NCBI GenBank assembly: GCA_029204225.1
Contig: CM055099.1
Coordinates: forward strand, 58,167,982 to 58,231,981
DNA length: 64,000 nucleotides
Direction: 5' to 3'
Source of the DNA: Diphasiastrum complanatum
Taxonomy: Eukaryota; Streptophyta; Lycopodiopsida; Lycopodiales; Lycopodiaceae
How positions within the stretch are numbered: position 1 is the first letter of the stretch; each line of letters opens with the position of its first letter. Of this stretch, positions 12,955-23,086 are shown in pieces. Below the pieces are notes generated by a model. It had not been told where the DNA came from, made no database searches, and was given only the letters and a program-made list of their open reading frames with translations. Made by a program: the position numbers and the translations under genes.

Positions 12955-13406
12955 TGTGTGATCTCTCTAAAACAAAATAAACTCTATTATTTTGTATATA
13001 TATATACACAGAGTGGGGAATCAATATAAGCAAAGATCATCTAAATCAGAACAGATAAAGAGAGTGAGAGCAATCTAAGCTAATAAAAAGATTGACTTAT
13101 CTGTCAGTTGTATCTTCGATCAACTAAAGAAGCATAGTAGGATCATAGCACTAAACGCACGACTACTGTGAACCTCATCGGTCGCAAGATTCCTTTTCAT
13201 GATCGTTGTATTGCAATAGCTTCAATTCACATATTCCCTATTATTCATGTATGTGTTAATCATATGTTGAATGCTCTTGTGTTCCTTTTTCTCTCTAAAT
13301 AAAAAATACTCTTATTTCATAGATTAATGTAGAATATCTATTGAAGAATGTATGGTTTTCACAAACATCTAAATTATTTGCACTCTTCATGATTGGCGAT
13401 GACACA
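12955..13406 (+). mobile_element. candidate degenerate Copia-type 5' LTR
   Basis: The segment begins TGTGTGATC and ends GATGACACA, near-perfect inverted termini of TG...CA type. It contains a TATA-like tract near 12995. Two bases after it lies TGGTATCAGAGT (13409-13420), which matches the plant initiator-Met tRNA primer-binding site except for the last base. No partner LTR or polyprotein was found downstream, so this would be a fragment. Confidence 0.45.
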
Positions 13407-13420
13407 AGTGGTATCAGAGT

Positions 13421-14179
13421 GGGTTCTAGTTATATATCGAGTTTACGATTATTCCTAGTTTGTATTCTTAATATCATTAGTCACTGAAGGTTCAATATCA
13501 ATAGCCAAGATAGTCTTTGGAAGGCCAAGCTCCTGACAGAATAGATGCACATAAAACACGGGTTATGTTGGGCCTTTATCTACTCCATTCACATATAGGT
13601 TGGAAGTAGTCCAATTACATTCGTCAATGGCCTCTTTTTTCTTGTCATATTGTTACCATGTAGCCATTTGGTCTTTTTTAAGAAGTCCATTACCATCTGC
13701 TTGCCAATAAGAGCATGCTCCACAACATCATCATGGTCAATGTTTTGATAACTGGGTAAGAATTTAGCCAATTTACACCATCCTCGGTAAATTCAAAAGT
13801 GACCTAATTAATATTGGATTGTCACAAACGAATATGGTTAAGGCCTTTGTTCAAATCTTTCTTTAAAAATCTGCTTCTAGTAGTATTCATAGAAATAACA
13901 TGTCCAAATTTCTCATCAAGAAACTCTTTACAACGTTTAGTATTCAAGTAGGTACACGGAGGGATATCGTCAACATTGAACACTCAAATAACTTGAAACC
14001 ATTCATGCTTCAAACATGGGAAGAATATCTAACCAAACACAATTTTCTCGAAGATATCATCAATATGACCAAATACATGAAGTAATGTCTTGGAATGAAG
14101 CTGTTTAACATTTATACTCTCAAAACATATATTGTAATAATGTAAATGCAAAAACATCTTGCCTTTGTCTCTTCTAACC
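13421..14179. other. non-coding sequence left of the C1 breakpoint
   Basis: Possible decayed leader of the element starting at 12955, then AT-rich DNA. No gene recognised. Its right edge is the inferred inversion breakpoint in Copia element C1. Confidence 0.45.
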
Positions 14180-15466
14180 AAAAGTTGTCGCTTACCACTT
14201 GCTACAATTTATGGATGGGATCTATGGCAAATGGACATTTCAAATGCATTCTTGAATGGTGATCTTGAGGAGGAAGTATACATGGAGCAACCCGAGAGCT
14301 ACATCTCATCAACAAAGCCAAATCATGTGTGTCTTCTACAAAAGAGTTTGTATGGCCTTAAGCAAGCACCAAGGAGTTGGTATGCTAAGCTTAACACTTT
14401 TTTACTCTCTCAAGGCTTTGTTATGAGTGAGTATGATCATTCACTTTATTATAGATTTGCTGGAAATGATGTTACCATCTTGCTAGTCTATGTGGATGAT
14501 ATCATCTTGAGTGGTGGAGACAATCAAGATGTGGAGGATATCAAGAATGCTCTTAAGAAGGAGTTTGAGGTGCATGATCTTGGTAATTTGCATTACATTT
14601 TAGGAATAGAAGTCGTTAGATCTTCTCAATCTACTTTCATTTGTCAAGAGAAGTATGCTAATTCTATTCTAGAAAGATTTCATATGGTAGATGCAAAAGC
14701 TATTGATACACCTATGGAGTCTCATGTAAAGCTTACTATAAGAGGTAATGAAAGATCCTTCAAGGACATTACTCTCTATAGAAAGCTAGTTGGTTCACTC
14801 ATCTATCTAACCATTACTAGACCTGATCTAAGCTATTGTGTTGGAAAATTGAGTCAATTCATGCAAGATCCTAGTGAGGAGCATTGGAAGCTAGGAAAGC
14901 GAGTTTTGAGGTACATCATTGGAACTCGAGATTTTGGCATATTGTATGAGGGATCATCACCTAATCTTATTGGATTTTTCGATTCAGACTATGCTGGAGA
15001 TGTAATGGATAGGAAATCCATTAGTTCTTATTGTATTTTCATAGGTGATGGAGCTATATCATGGATGTCAAAGAAACAAGCCACTATCTCATTGTCATCT
15101 AGTGAGGCCGACTACAAAGCTCTTACACATTGCACAAAGGAGATGGTATGGATCAAGAGGATGATCAAGGATCTTCACTTGCTGGATTTTTCAGAGAGCC
15201 CAATCATCTTTTGTGACAATCAATCAGCCCAAAGAATGGCATCCAATCCTATCTTTCATGCTAGGAGCAAGCATATTGAGATACAATATCATTTTGTGAG
15301 GGAGCGAGTCGTTGCAAAGGAGGTGGAGCTTCAACATGTGTCTTCAAGGGAATGTGTAGCTGATATCTTCACAAAATCATTGGGAAAAGACTTGTTCATG
15401 AAGCATAGGACTTCACTTGGAGTATTATCAAAGTCTATGCTAAAACTAGTTGAAGAGGGAGTGTGA
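14180..15466 (+). pseudogene. Copia C1 polyprotein, 3' half (reverse transcriptase and RNase H)
   Basis: An uninterrupted frame of about 430 residues carries most of the Copia reverse transcriptase, starting near the SNAFLNG motif region, with the active-site YVDD near residue 112. RNase H follows with DSD near 275, the SSSE glutamate near 316 and CDNQSA near 352. It ends in LVEEGV just inside the 3' LTR. The N-terminal RT, integrase, protease and gag are missing here. They are found in the opposite orientation at 35720-38377, and together the halves make one element with only a few codons lost between them. The listed start is the approximate point where Copia similarity begins. It cannot be translated as a complete polyprotein. 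Confidence 0.9.
15452..15461 (+). other. polypurine tract of C1
   Basis: GAAGAGGGAG lies directly before the LTR start TGTGAAAG, the expected position for plus-strand DNA priming. Confidence 0.75.
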
Positions 15467-16104
15467 AAGATTCAACTAGTTTCATCACATTTTGCAGTAT
15501 TTCCATATTTTGCATATTGAGGCCAAAACTTGTTTTAGACTTAGAGGTTGACTTTTCAAAGTTCATTAGTCTAAAATTTATTTGAATAGACACTTTCTGA
15601 AAGTGTGGAAAAGATAGAATGCGAGTTTGAGTAAATTCAATTTGAATAAGTTGGGTACATTGAATCTAGACCCAAAATTGGTAGGGTTAGCATTTTGGTG
15701 GGAAAGTCAAGTGGCCAAATAGGGTTTGGACCTGCTATAAAAGGATGTAACTCATGGAGAGAGTCATCTTCTCTCTTCTCTATCTCATTTCATGCTTATA
15801 CATGGTTCTCTTGGGTTCTACTATCCATTGGTGCACTATCTTGGTGATTACTTGCAATTCTATGTGTAGAATGATCTATATTTGCTATTTCTGGATCCAC
15901 ACGTGTGAAATACAGTAGCTTGCTGGTTTTGTACAACAGTACATAATCATTTCATTCAAGTTTGATCAAGTTCTATTAGTGTTTGCATCTCAAATTGTGT
16001 GTAGATGCTGATTTTTCTACATTGGTGAAATTGGTAGTGTATTTCTCTTTCTAACCAAAGATCATTCAAGTAGATTGGATTTTAAGGATCTGAAATCTTT
16101 CACA
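15462..16104 (+). mobile_element. C1 3' LTR
   Basis: 643 bp, TGTGAAAG to CTTTCACA (perfect 8-bp inverted termini). It contains a TATA box, TATAAAAG, at 15736-15743. It is closely similar over its whole length to the reverse complement of 38979-39626, the 5' LTR of the same split element. The next five bases, CAGCA (16105-16109), are the complement of the TGCTG that follows the other LTR. Confidence 0.92.
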
Positions 16105-16774
16105 CAGCATACCGCTGGTGCCACGGACCGAATGGTTCCAACGGCATACCACTGGCGTCCCGGGATACGACCCTCAGCTATGTGCCAACTTAAAAATTTT
16201 GAAGCGGCCTTACAACTGGCGCTTTTACCGAACACTAAAACGCAGAAGGTAATCAGAGTCAGTTTGAGATAAATCCCACTTTATTGATAAATTTGAAAAG
16301 GTTACATTTCAAGTGTGTGACCGACCCTAGTCTCTGGGGCGCTAGCATGCCAAGGCGAGAGCCATGACAACATTCCAGCAAGGGAGGCTGAGACTTGGTT
16401 GGAGCTAGCTCTGAGTCGCAACCCGCACTCCCCTATAGTATTGGTGAGATTCGACACCCCCCCCTCATACCAAGCACCCAACCCAGGCTGGTAAAGCACA
16501 TTTTTCTCTCTCTAGAATTTTCTCTTTCTAGAAAGTGATTTTCTTGATCCTCAGGCTTCCTTTAATCATGCCTAGATCTTTTGAGGTGATTGCACATCGA
16601 TCTGAGCTCTCTGGACTTCGCTAGAACCGACAAAGATTTTCAGCCATAGGAACTTGGCGCCGGCTGGCTTCTGGTCACAGTGGCGCCGGAGTTGGCACCA
16701 GCGCCGTTGGCGCCGGGGACAATGCTGGCGCCAGTGGCGTTGGAAGTAAAGCTTTTGAAGATAGCTTTACAACA
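16105..16774 (-). mobile_element. family A LTR, left half (of E2 5' LTR)
   Basis: On the minus strand this is the first 670 bp or so of a family A LTR, from TGTTGTAAAG to GGTATGCTG, and it stops exactly at the C1 LTR. The remaining half begins with TGCTG at 39627. TGCTG is therefore the duplicated target site of C1, and this half belongs to the E2 5' LTR before inversion. It includes the GGCGCC-rich start and the AATAAA signal. Confidence 0.88.
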
Positions 16775-17083
16775 CAGGACTATCTCAAAGGGGGACCTTG
16801 TCTTTGTTACCTGTTAGTAAACATGCCTAAGTGTCTTGCTTGCATGTATTCGTGGTGAGTCTTAGTAGTCGTGCTTTGTCTGGTTTGCATGGTTGCTTGT
16901 GATAGAAGGAGCTGATGGCTCGAGAAGGAATCTTTCTTTTGAAGGCTGATACCATCAAACAAAGAGCACTACATAATCTGTGAGGCGGATTCACAGTTCA
17001 AGTACTCGCTCGTGAATGACAACAAAATGACTCGATGTTTGCAAAGGATGGATGGCTAGCCTATTACTTGGGTTAGTTTCATT
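16775..17083 (+). mobile_element. family A internal fragment
   Basis: Similar to 40723-41022 and 59578-59885 of complete family A internal regions (for example ATCTCAAAGGGGGACCTTG and GCAAAGGATGGATGGCTAGC). It stops abruptly at 17083, where Copia C3 coding sequence starts. Confidence 0.8.
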
Positions 17084-17927
17084 TTTGAATATAGTGAATT
17101 TTTCCAAGATCTTGCATCTTGAACTCTTTTCCAAGTGCAATCTTGGTTTCCTCAACTAACTTGATACAACTTCCTGTCAGAATGATATCATCAACATAAA
17201 TAAGAAGGATGACAATATCTTTATCAAAAAACTTGACATATAAGGAAGGATCATAGTTACTAAGATTAAATCCTAGTGACTCAAGAAAGGTGTTAAGTCG
17301 AGAATACCATGACCTTGGGGCTTGCTTTAATCCATATAAACTTTTGAAGAGCAAGCAAACTTTTTTCTCATTATGGATGAACCCCATAGGTTGATCCATA
17401 TACATCTCTTCTTCTAGATAGCCATTTAGAAATGCATTAGAAACATCTAGTTGAAGAATTTGCCAATTGAAAAAACAAGCAAGAAAAATTATGATTCTAA
17501 TTGACACCATCTTTGCAACTGGGGCAAAGGTCTCCTCATAATCAAGTCCATATACTTGAGCAAAGCCTTTAGCACAAAGCCTAGCCTTGTACTTGTTGAT
17601 TGTGCCATCTTGATTATACTTGACTCGAAAAACCCATTTGCAACCAATGGTATGCTTGTTGGATGGAAGATCCACAAGCTCCCATGTATTATTGGCCATC
17701 AAAGTATCATATTCTTCCTTCATGGCAAGGTACCATTCTTTTGAGTTGATAGCATCATATACATCCTTTGGCTCCTCATGAGAAATAAAATAGGCACAAT
17801 TAGTGGAGCTGATTTCCACTTGCTTTTCTCTATCTTCGTAGGTAAGCCTTCTAGGCTCGGATCTTTCTCTTTGAGATCTCCTTGGTGAAAAAATTTGAGG
17901 TGACTCCTCCTCAAATCTCGGCCCCAT
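17084..17927 (-). pseudogene. Copia C3 reverse transcriptase fragment
   Basis: About 280 residues in one frame: the integrase-RT linker, then the RT palm with NAFLNG, SLYGLKQAPRSW and the catalytic YVDD near residue 244, ending just after KMQDLGKIHYI. The rest of RT and all of RNase H are missing because the sequence jumps to a family A fragment at 17083. Upstream is the C3 integrase part, separated by an in-frame stop at about 18007. No LTR of C3 is visible in the window. Confidence 0.88.
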
Positions 17928-18005
17928 CTCTCCATGATGATCTTCAAGGGTGATGATTGGAGTATCTTTATGAGAATCTTTGAATTCAGCCTTCTCAAGA
18001 ATGTA

Positions 18006-18488
18006 TTATTGATCTTCATGGAATATCACATCTCTACTCTCAATTGTAGTTGCTTTATTGTTGGATGCATATCCAACCATGATCCCTTTAACAGAATTAG
18101 GATCATCTCTTTTCTTTGTTTCCAAGGGCATATTAACAAAGCAAGTACAACCAAAAACTCTAAGGTGATCTACCTTAGGTTTTTTCTGAAACAAGACCTC
18201 AAAAGGTGTTTTTCCAGCAAGAGCATTGTGAGGTAATCTATTGCACAAATAGTTTGCACAATTTATAGCTTCACCCCAATATTCAATAGGCAAAGAAGCT
18301 GCTACTCGAATTTCTTTAGCACATTCACATAAAGATCTGTTTTTCCTCTCGGCTACTCCATTTTGGGATGGAAAATAGGCACAAAAAAATTCTCTCTTTA
18401 TTCCTTCACCTTCACAATAATTATGAAACTTGTTGGAGATATATTCACCTCCTCCATCACATGTTAAAGTTTTAACTTTGCAAGAAAA
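18006..18488 (-). pseudogene. Copia C3 integrase, C-terminal part
   Basis: In frame with the upstream integrase part after a TAA at 18489-18491. It contains the second catalytic Asp (CDGGGEY), the catalytic Glu (NGVAERKNR) and the Copia-typical CNRLPHNALAGKTPFE and HLRVFGC motifs. It ends in FHEDQ followed by a stop, where the related C2 element has Lys. The two stops mean the copy is dead. Confidence 0.85.
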
Positions 18489-19277
18489 TTATTTTTCTAC
18501 ATAAGCTTTGAAGATAAGGAAGTGATCAAAAACCATAGCCTTTGAAGAAAGTAGATACAACCAAGTGTATCTAGTAAAGTCATCAATAAAGGTGACAAAA
18601 CATGTTGCACCACCAATACTTTTAGAAGAGAAAAAATGTACATCTGAATGTATGAGTTCCAATGGATAAGTAGTCTTTATAAAAGACTTTTGATATGGCT
18701 TTCTGTGTGACTTTGCAATGGCACAAGCCTCACAAGGCTTGAAATCTTTAGAAAGAGGTTTTGAAAGACCAATAGCCTTCTCCTTCTTAACCATAGAAGA
18801 CATAGATGTAAAGTTAGGATGTCCCAACCTTCTATGCCACAGCTCCTCCTTAGATAACAAAACAACTTCACAAAGGTTTGCATTCTCATAAGAATTCAAC
18901 TTAAAAATTTCACATCTAGTTCCATCAGCAAGGATCTCATCTTTTCTCTTGATAAAACAAGTATTGGAGTTGAACTTTACATCACAGCCATTATCAAGCA
19001 ACTTTTTCACACTATTTAAGTTCTTTGTAAGTCTTGGAATGAAAAGAACATTAGAAAGTGCAAGAACTTTTGAAGAAGCAAGTTTTAATGGAATATTGCC
19101 AATTCCTTCTATTGGACACTTATGATCATAAGCTGTGTAAATAGATCTCTTGAGTCCTTTGAAAGGTAAGATTGAGTCAAATGACTCCTTTGAACAGCAC
19201 ATATGTGAAGAGGCTCCACTGTCTATGTACCAAGCTCCATCTTTCTTGAAAGGTGATGAAGAAAAATTGGACACCAT
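18489..19277 (-). pseudogene. Copia C3 protease and integrase N-terminal part
   Basis: Aspartic protease motif WYIDSGASSHM near the start of the frame, then the zinc-binding GAG-pre-integrase region (WHRRLGHPN and CEACAIAK), then the integrase core with its first catalytic Asp (HSDVHF) and FIDDFTRYTW. The frame is ended by TAA at 18489-18491 directly after AYVEK. Copia proteins normally have Gln here, and the C2 element carries a stop at the same codon. Confidence 0.88.
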
Positions 19278-19774
19278 AAGTGATCCTTCTCATCACTTGC
19301 AACAGAATCTTCTTCAATCTCTTCAGAGAGATTAGCTTGCTTGAGTTGGTTTTTCTTCTTTAAGCAATTAGAGGCATAGTGCCCCTTTTTGCCACAGAAG
19401 AAGCACTTCACTTTCTTCTTCTTGCTTTTTGAGTTAGAGGGATGAGATGTTTCATCCTCTTCACCATCTTGATCTCGATCTTTGGCTTTGTCTTCGTTGT
19501 ATGCTTGAGAGAATTGGTTCTTACTCCTTCCTTTATGCTTGCCTTTGACAAAGAGGGCTTTGTCACTTCCACCATGTTCAAGTTTGTTCATCCTAGAAAG
19601 TTTATAGCTTTGTCTAGATTCTTCAGAAATAAGAATTCCTTGGAGAGTTTCTAGATTAGGTAATTCCTCCTTAATAGCAAAAGACTAAACGAGATTATCA
19701 TAGTCATCTCTCAAGCCATTCAGTATGACTTGAACTAGCTCAACTTGGTTAATGGTAACACCAACACATGAAAG
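19223..19774 (-). pseudogene. Copia C3 gag fragment
   Basis: C-terminal gag including the zinc knuckle CFFCGKKGHYASNC (CX2CX4HX4C). Further upstream lies NLETLQGILISEESRQ, the conserved end of the Copia gag domain also seen in C2. A TAG at 19686-19688 replaces the Gln present in C2 (NIVQTYA). The gag N-terminus and 5' LTR are missing: at about 19775 the sequence switches to a fragment of Gypsy-like gag. The junction with the protease part involves a frame change. Confidence 0.8.
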
Positions 19775-19962
19775 CTATTTAAGATGTTCATGATATGCCG
19801 CAAGTGCCCCTATCTGTTGCAAGGCATTCAGGTCAGACTCCGTCAAATCCGTTTCTGGGTCCTCTTCGTCATCTTGTTCACCATCTTCTTGATCAAATGC
19901 ATCTCTCTCCATCCTATCAAATCCTTCAATGGCAGCCATGATTTGCTTATTCAATGGTTTGT
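19775..19962 (-). pseudogene. G1-type gag fragment
   Basis: Nearly identical to 22022-22200 of the G1 gag, covering the acidic segment after the zinc knuckle. It is joined on the right to the end of the G1 3' LTR and on the left to Copia C3. It comes from a different copy of the Gypsy-like family, broken by the arrival or recombination of G1. Confidence 0.8.
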
Positions 19963-20881
19963 GTTGCGCCGGCGCCTCAAAGGGCGCTGGGACTTGAGCG
20001 GTTTCCCCAACACGCGCTTAAGTCTAACATTCATCCATCATGCACTTACGTAAAAGCCAACTCAGAATCGTAACAAGCTTAACCATTCAGACTTAAGAAA
20101 ACTGGAATCCCAACCAACCCGAAAGCCAACTCAGAATCCGTCCCCAAAAGGTAACCAAAGGCAAAGACAAGCCACACATGAAACCCAAGGCATAGTGGTC
20201 GCCAAACTGACCAATTGGCATAGCGGCAAGCCCCATGTCGATGACAGGGACCCTTAGGCGCCAGCGACGCAAAAAGGTTGTAGTAAGGGTCCTTCCACTT
20301 GGACCAGTCCTGGAGGCGAAACCGAAATGGTAATCATCCCCAAGGATCAACTTTATTAGATTTGGAAGAGGTTACATTCATACATAGACTGACCGGTCTC
20401 GGGGCCACCAACACGTGCTGGGCATTGTGCCTGGCTCGTGCTGGTAGAGGGAGCTGAGACCTGGCGACTGGATTCCTGGCGCTGGTTGAGCTGCCCAAGT
20501 TTCTGTCTGCCGGACTCCCCCTATAGTTCTGCTGTGATTCGGCGCACCCCCTCTGGTTTGAAACATAGTGCTTTCTGGTAAAGCACGCTTTTTAGGACTT
20601 AGTTTTTATTTTGCTGATTAAGCCTGGCAAGCCTGGCAGAATCAGTCTGGCTCCCGGACATGGGTCCCGGGAGCCGTCTCGGCGGCCGAATCAACCTGCT
20701 TTCCTGACTAGGCCATGACTCGAGCTCCAGAGCTAGCTCATGACTTTGTGACTACTTGACTGGCTCACCACAGGTCGGAGGCTCAGTCCTTGACATTCTA
20801 ACTTGCTCTGGGACCTTAGGGAGTGTCTCCCCTTTGAGTCTTACAGGGCACGCTGGGTGCACCCAAGTCAGCTTTACAACA
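19963..20881 (-). mobile_element. G1 3' LTR
   Basis: 919 bp, with termini TGTTG...CAACA in either direction. Its first part matches 30139-30787 closely (for example GTAAAGCACGCTTTTTAGG). In sense orientation it begins TGTTGTAAAGCTGAC, similar to the family A start TGTTGTAAAGCTACC. Confidence 0.88.
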
Positions 20882-20918
20882 TCCTCCCCTCGTTTGAGAA
20901 AGCTGATGTCCTCATCAG
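20882..20918 (-). other. G1 polypurine tract and adjacent palindrome
   Basis: In sense orientation a 16-base palindromic hairpin CTGATGAGGACATCAG (20903-20918) precedes a purine tract CGAGGGGAGGA next to the LTR. The same hairpin sits before the polypurine tract of family A elements. Confidence 0.8.
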
Positions 20919-21248
20919 GGCCAAACTAGAACCTAAGACTCATGGCACGGGCTTAATTCACCGGCCAGACTTTAGTCACATATACAAGGGCACGGGCTTG
21001 ATTCACCGGCCAAAGAAAACCAACTGTAAAGCAGAGTAATGATATTGTGTTTTACACCCAGCACATGAAAAGTGTGGATCTAGTTCACTTACGTAAAACC
21101 TGTGTGAAGCTGCTGCACTTAGACATCAAACTGAAGCTCACTCCTCAATGAGAAATGCGGCTTACTTTATTAGCATGAAAGAAAAAGGTACTCACGGCTC
21201 CCTTAAGCCTCAGATATGTCGTTGTGGTCGCACATCTGGATGAGTCCC
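20919..21248 (-). other. G1 3' untranslated internal region
   Basis: Non-coding. It contains two close copies of a unit with GGCACGGGCTTGATTCACCG. Its general plan corresponds to the segment before the polypurine tract in family A. Confidence 0.6.
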
Positions 21249-23086
21249 CTAGGACTCTAGATATTTCGTTTGGTCGTCCAGGTTGAGCTCCTTGAGCTCT
21301 GCATCGGCACTTAGATTCACCTTTGACGTAGAAACTGCAGGCAATGTTGGCTCCATTTGACCTCGCGTCAACTGGTTTGTCACTGTTGGATGTCTTTCAT
21401 TAAAAAGATGAGTTTTCGCTTGGTCACACAAGGTGAGCTCCTTGAGCTCTGCATCGGCACTTGAATTCACCTTTGATGTAGAGACTATAGGCAATTTTGG
21501 CTCCATTTGTTCCCGTGCCAGCTGGTCTGTCACTGTTGGTTGTCCTTCGTTAAATAGGTGAATGAGATTGGGAGGAATGGTTGGCTCAGGTTCATTTGTG
21601 TCGTTCTTTTCTAGTTGGTCCCCTGGCACAGCTCTGACGACACAAGGTCTCCTGCCATTATATAATAACACAAGGTTAACCCCTTTTGCCAAGAAGGCCA
21701 CCACATGTTCGTTAAACCAACTTAATCCCAAAATAGCGTCGAAGGCATCCATCTTCAAGATTGTGAACGTTAGTCGATTCTTCCAGGCTCCCAGAGAGAT
21801 TGGTAAGTTGGTTGCCAATCTACAAGTGGTCATTGTACCTTTCGCGGTCTCCACACAAATAGGAGTCACATTTTCTTCACATTGGATGTCCAATTCTCCT
21901 GTCAGTTTTTCTGACAAGTAGTTATGAGACGCCCCCAGGTCTACCATGAAGTAAATGATCCTGCCTTGAATACAGCCTTTCAGGTACAATAACTTGGATC
22001 CTCTCGCAGGAGTCGCCATAAGATGTTCACGATAAGCCGCAAGTGCCCCTATCTGTTGCAAGGCATTCAGGTCAGACTCCGTCAAATCCGTTTCTGGGTC
22101 CTCTTCATCATCTTGTTCACCATCTTCTTGATCAAATGCCTCTCTCTCCATCCTATCAAATCCTTCAATGGCAGCCATGATTTGCTTATTCAATGGTTTG
22201 GGGCATGATCTCCAAGAGTGACCTTGCTGATGACAGTTGAAGCAACGCATGGAACTGCCCACTGTTGGTGAGCTGTTGCTGTGACTAGTCGAAGATCCAA
22301 CATTGTTTCTTCTCTGGAACATGTTCCCTCCATTGTTGCCTTGGTTGCCAAACCCTGTTTTTGTTGGGAATTTATTCAAGCTACTCGAGGCTTGGTTGCC
22401 ATTTGGAGCTGAGTCCCCTCTTGAAAAGAAGCTCGGACTCGGTCTGGATCCACTAAATACTCTTGTTGAGGTTGCGGGAGCAGCTGGTGCCAATGTGCTC
22501 TCATAATCACAAACCATTTCAGCCGCTCGAATAGTTGAATTGAAATCATGGGGCATGTAGCTGTCTATCGCACGTCGGGTCCAGGATTGCATTCCAGACA
22601 ATAGGTAATGAGTTTTGTCCGCCTCGGACATATCTTCAATAACCCATACACTCTGTCTGAATCTATTGAGGTACTCTCGCAATGACCCTTTCTGTTTGAG
22701 CCCCGATAATTCTGTCCTCAATCTCATGTGTGAATCCTTCGGTATGAACTCCTCTCGTAACGCGGCTTTGAATGCGTCCCATGTTTGAAAATGCATTCCT
22801 GCCATCCGGTACCAATTTGTAGTGTAGCCCTCAAAATATACTAATGCCAAGTCAGTTCTTTCTTCCTCAGGAGTGTTCATCAGACGGAAGTAATGGTCCA
22901 TGTGAAACAACCAATCTTCCACAACTCGAATGTCACGCTCTCCTTTGAAAGTAGGTGGTGCTTTCACTTTGGCAGTCTTCCTTGGGCCCTCCGTGTTTCG
23001 CGCTCGTGGTTCTCTTGGTATCTGTGGAGGAGGCGCCACTGCATTCCCCCTAGTTGCTTCCAACTCTTCAAACCTGGCTTCAAGCT
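21249..23086 (-). pseudogene. G1 gag-protease, main part
   Basis: About 612 residues from the E3 junction to the stop. First comes the Ty3/Gypsy retrotransposon gag domain (around residues 35-185, with DWLFHMDHYF and WDAFKAALREEF), then a Ser/Asn-rich linker. A CCHC knuckle CFNCHQQGHSWRSC lies near 281-294, followed by an acidic stretch. A retropepsin-like domain carries VDLGASHNYL near 380 and AILGLSWF near 450. The active-site triad is DLG instead of the usual DSG or DTG, so protease activity is doubtful. The C-terminus carries two copies of a 65-70 residue unit (VSTSKVN, then SADAELKELTL). No reverse transcriptase follows. E3 removes the connection to the N-terminus. Confidence 0.9.
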
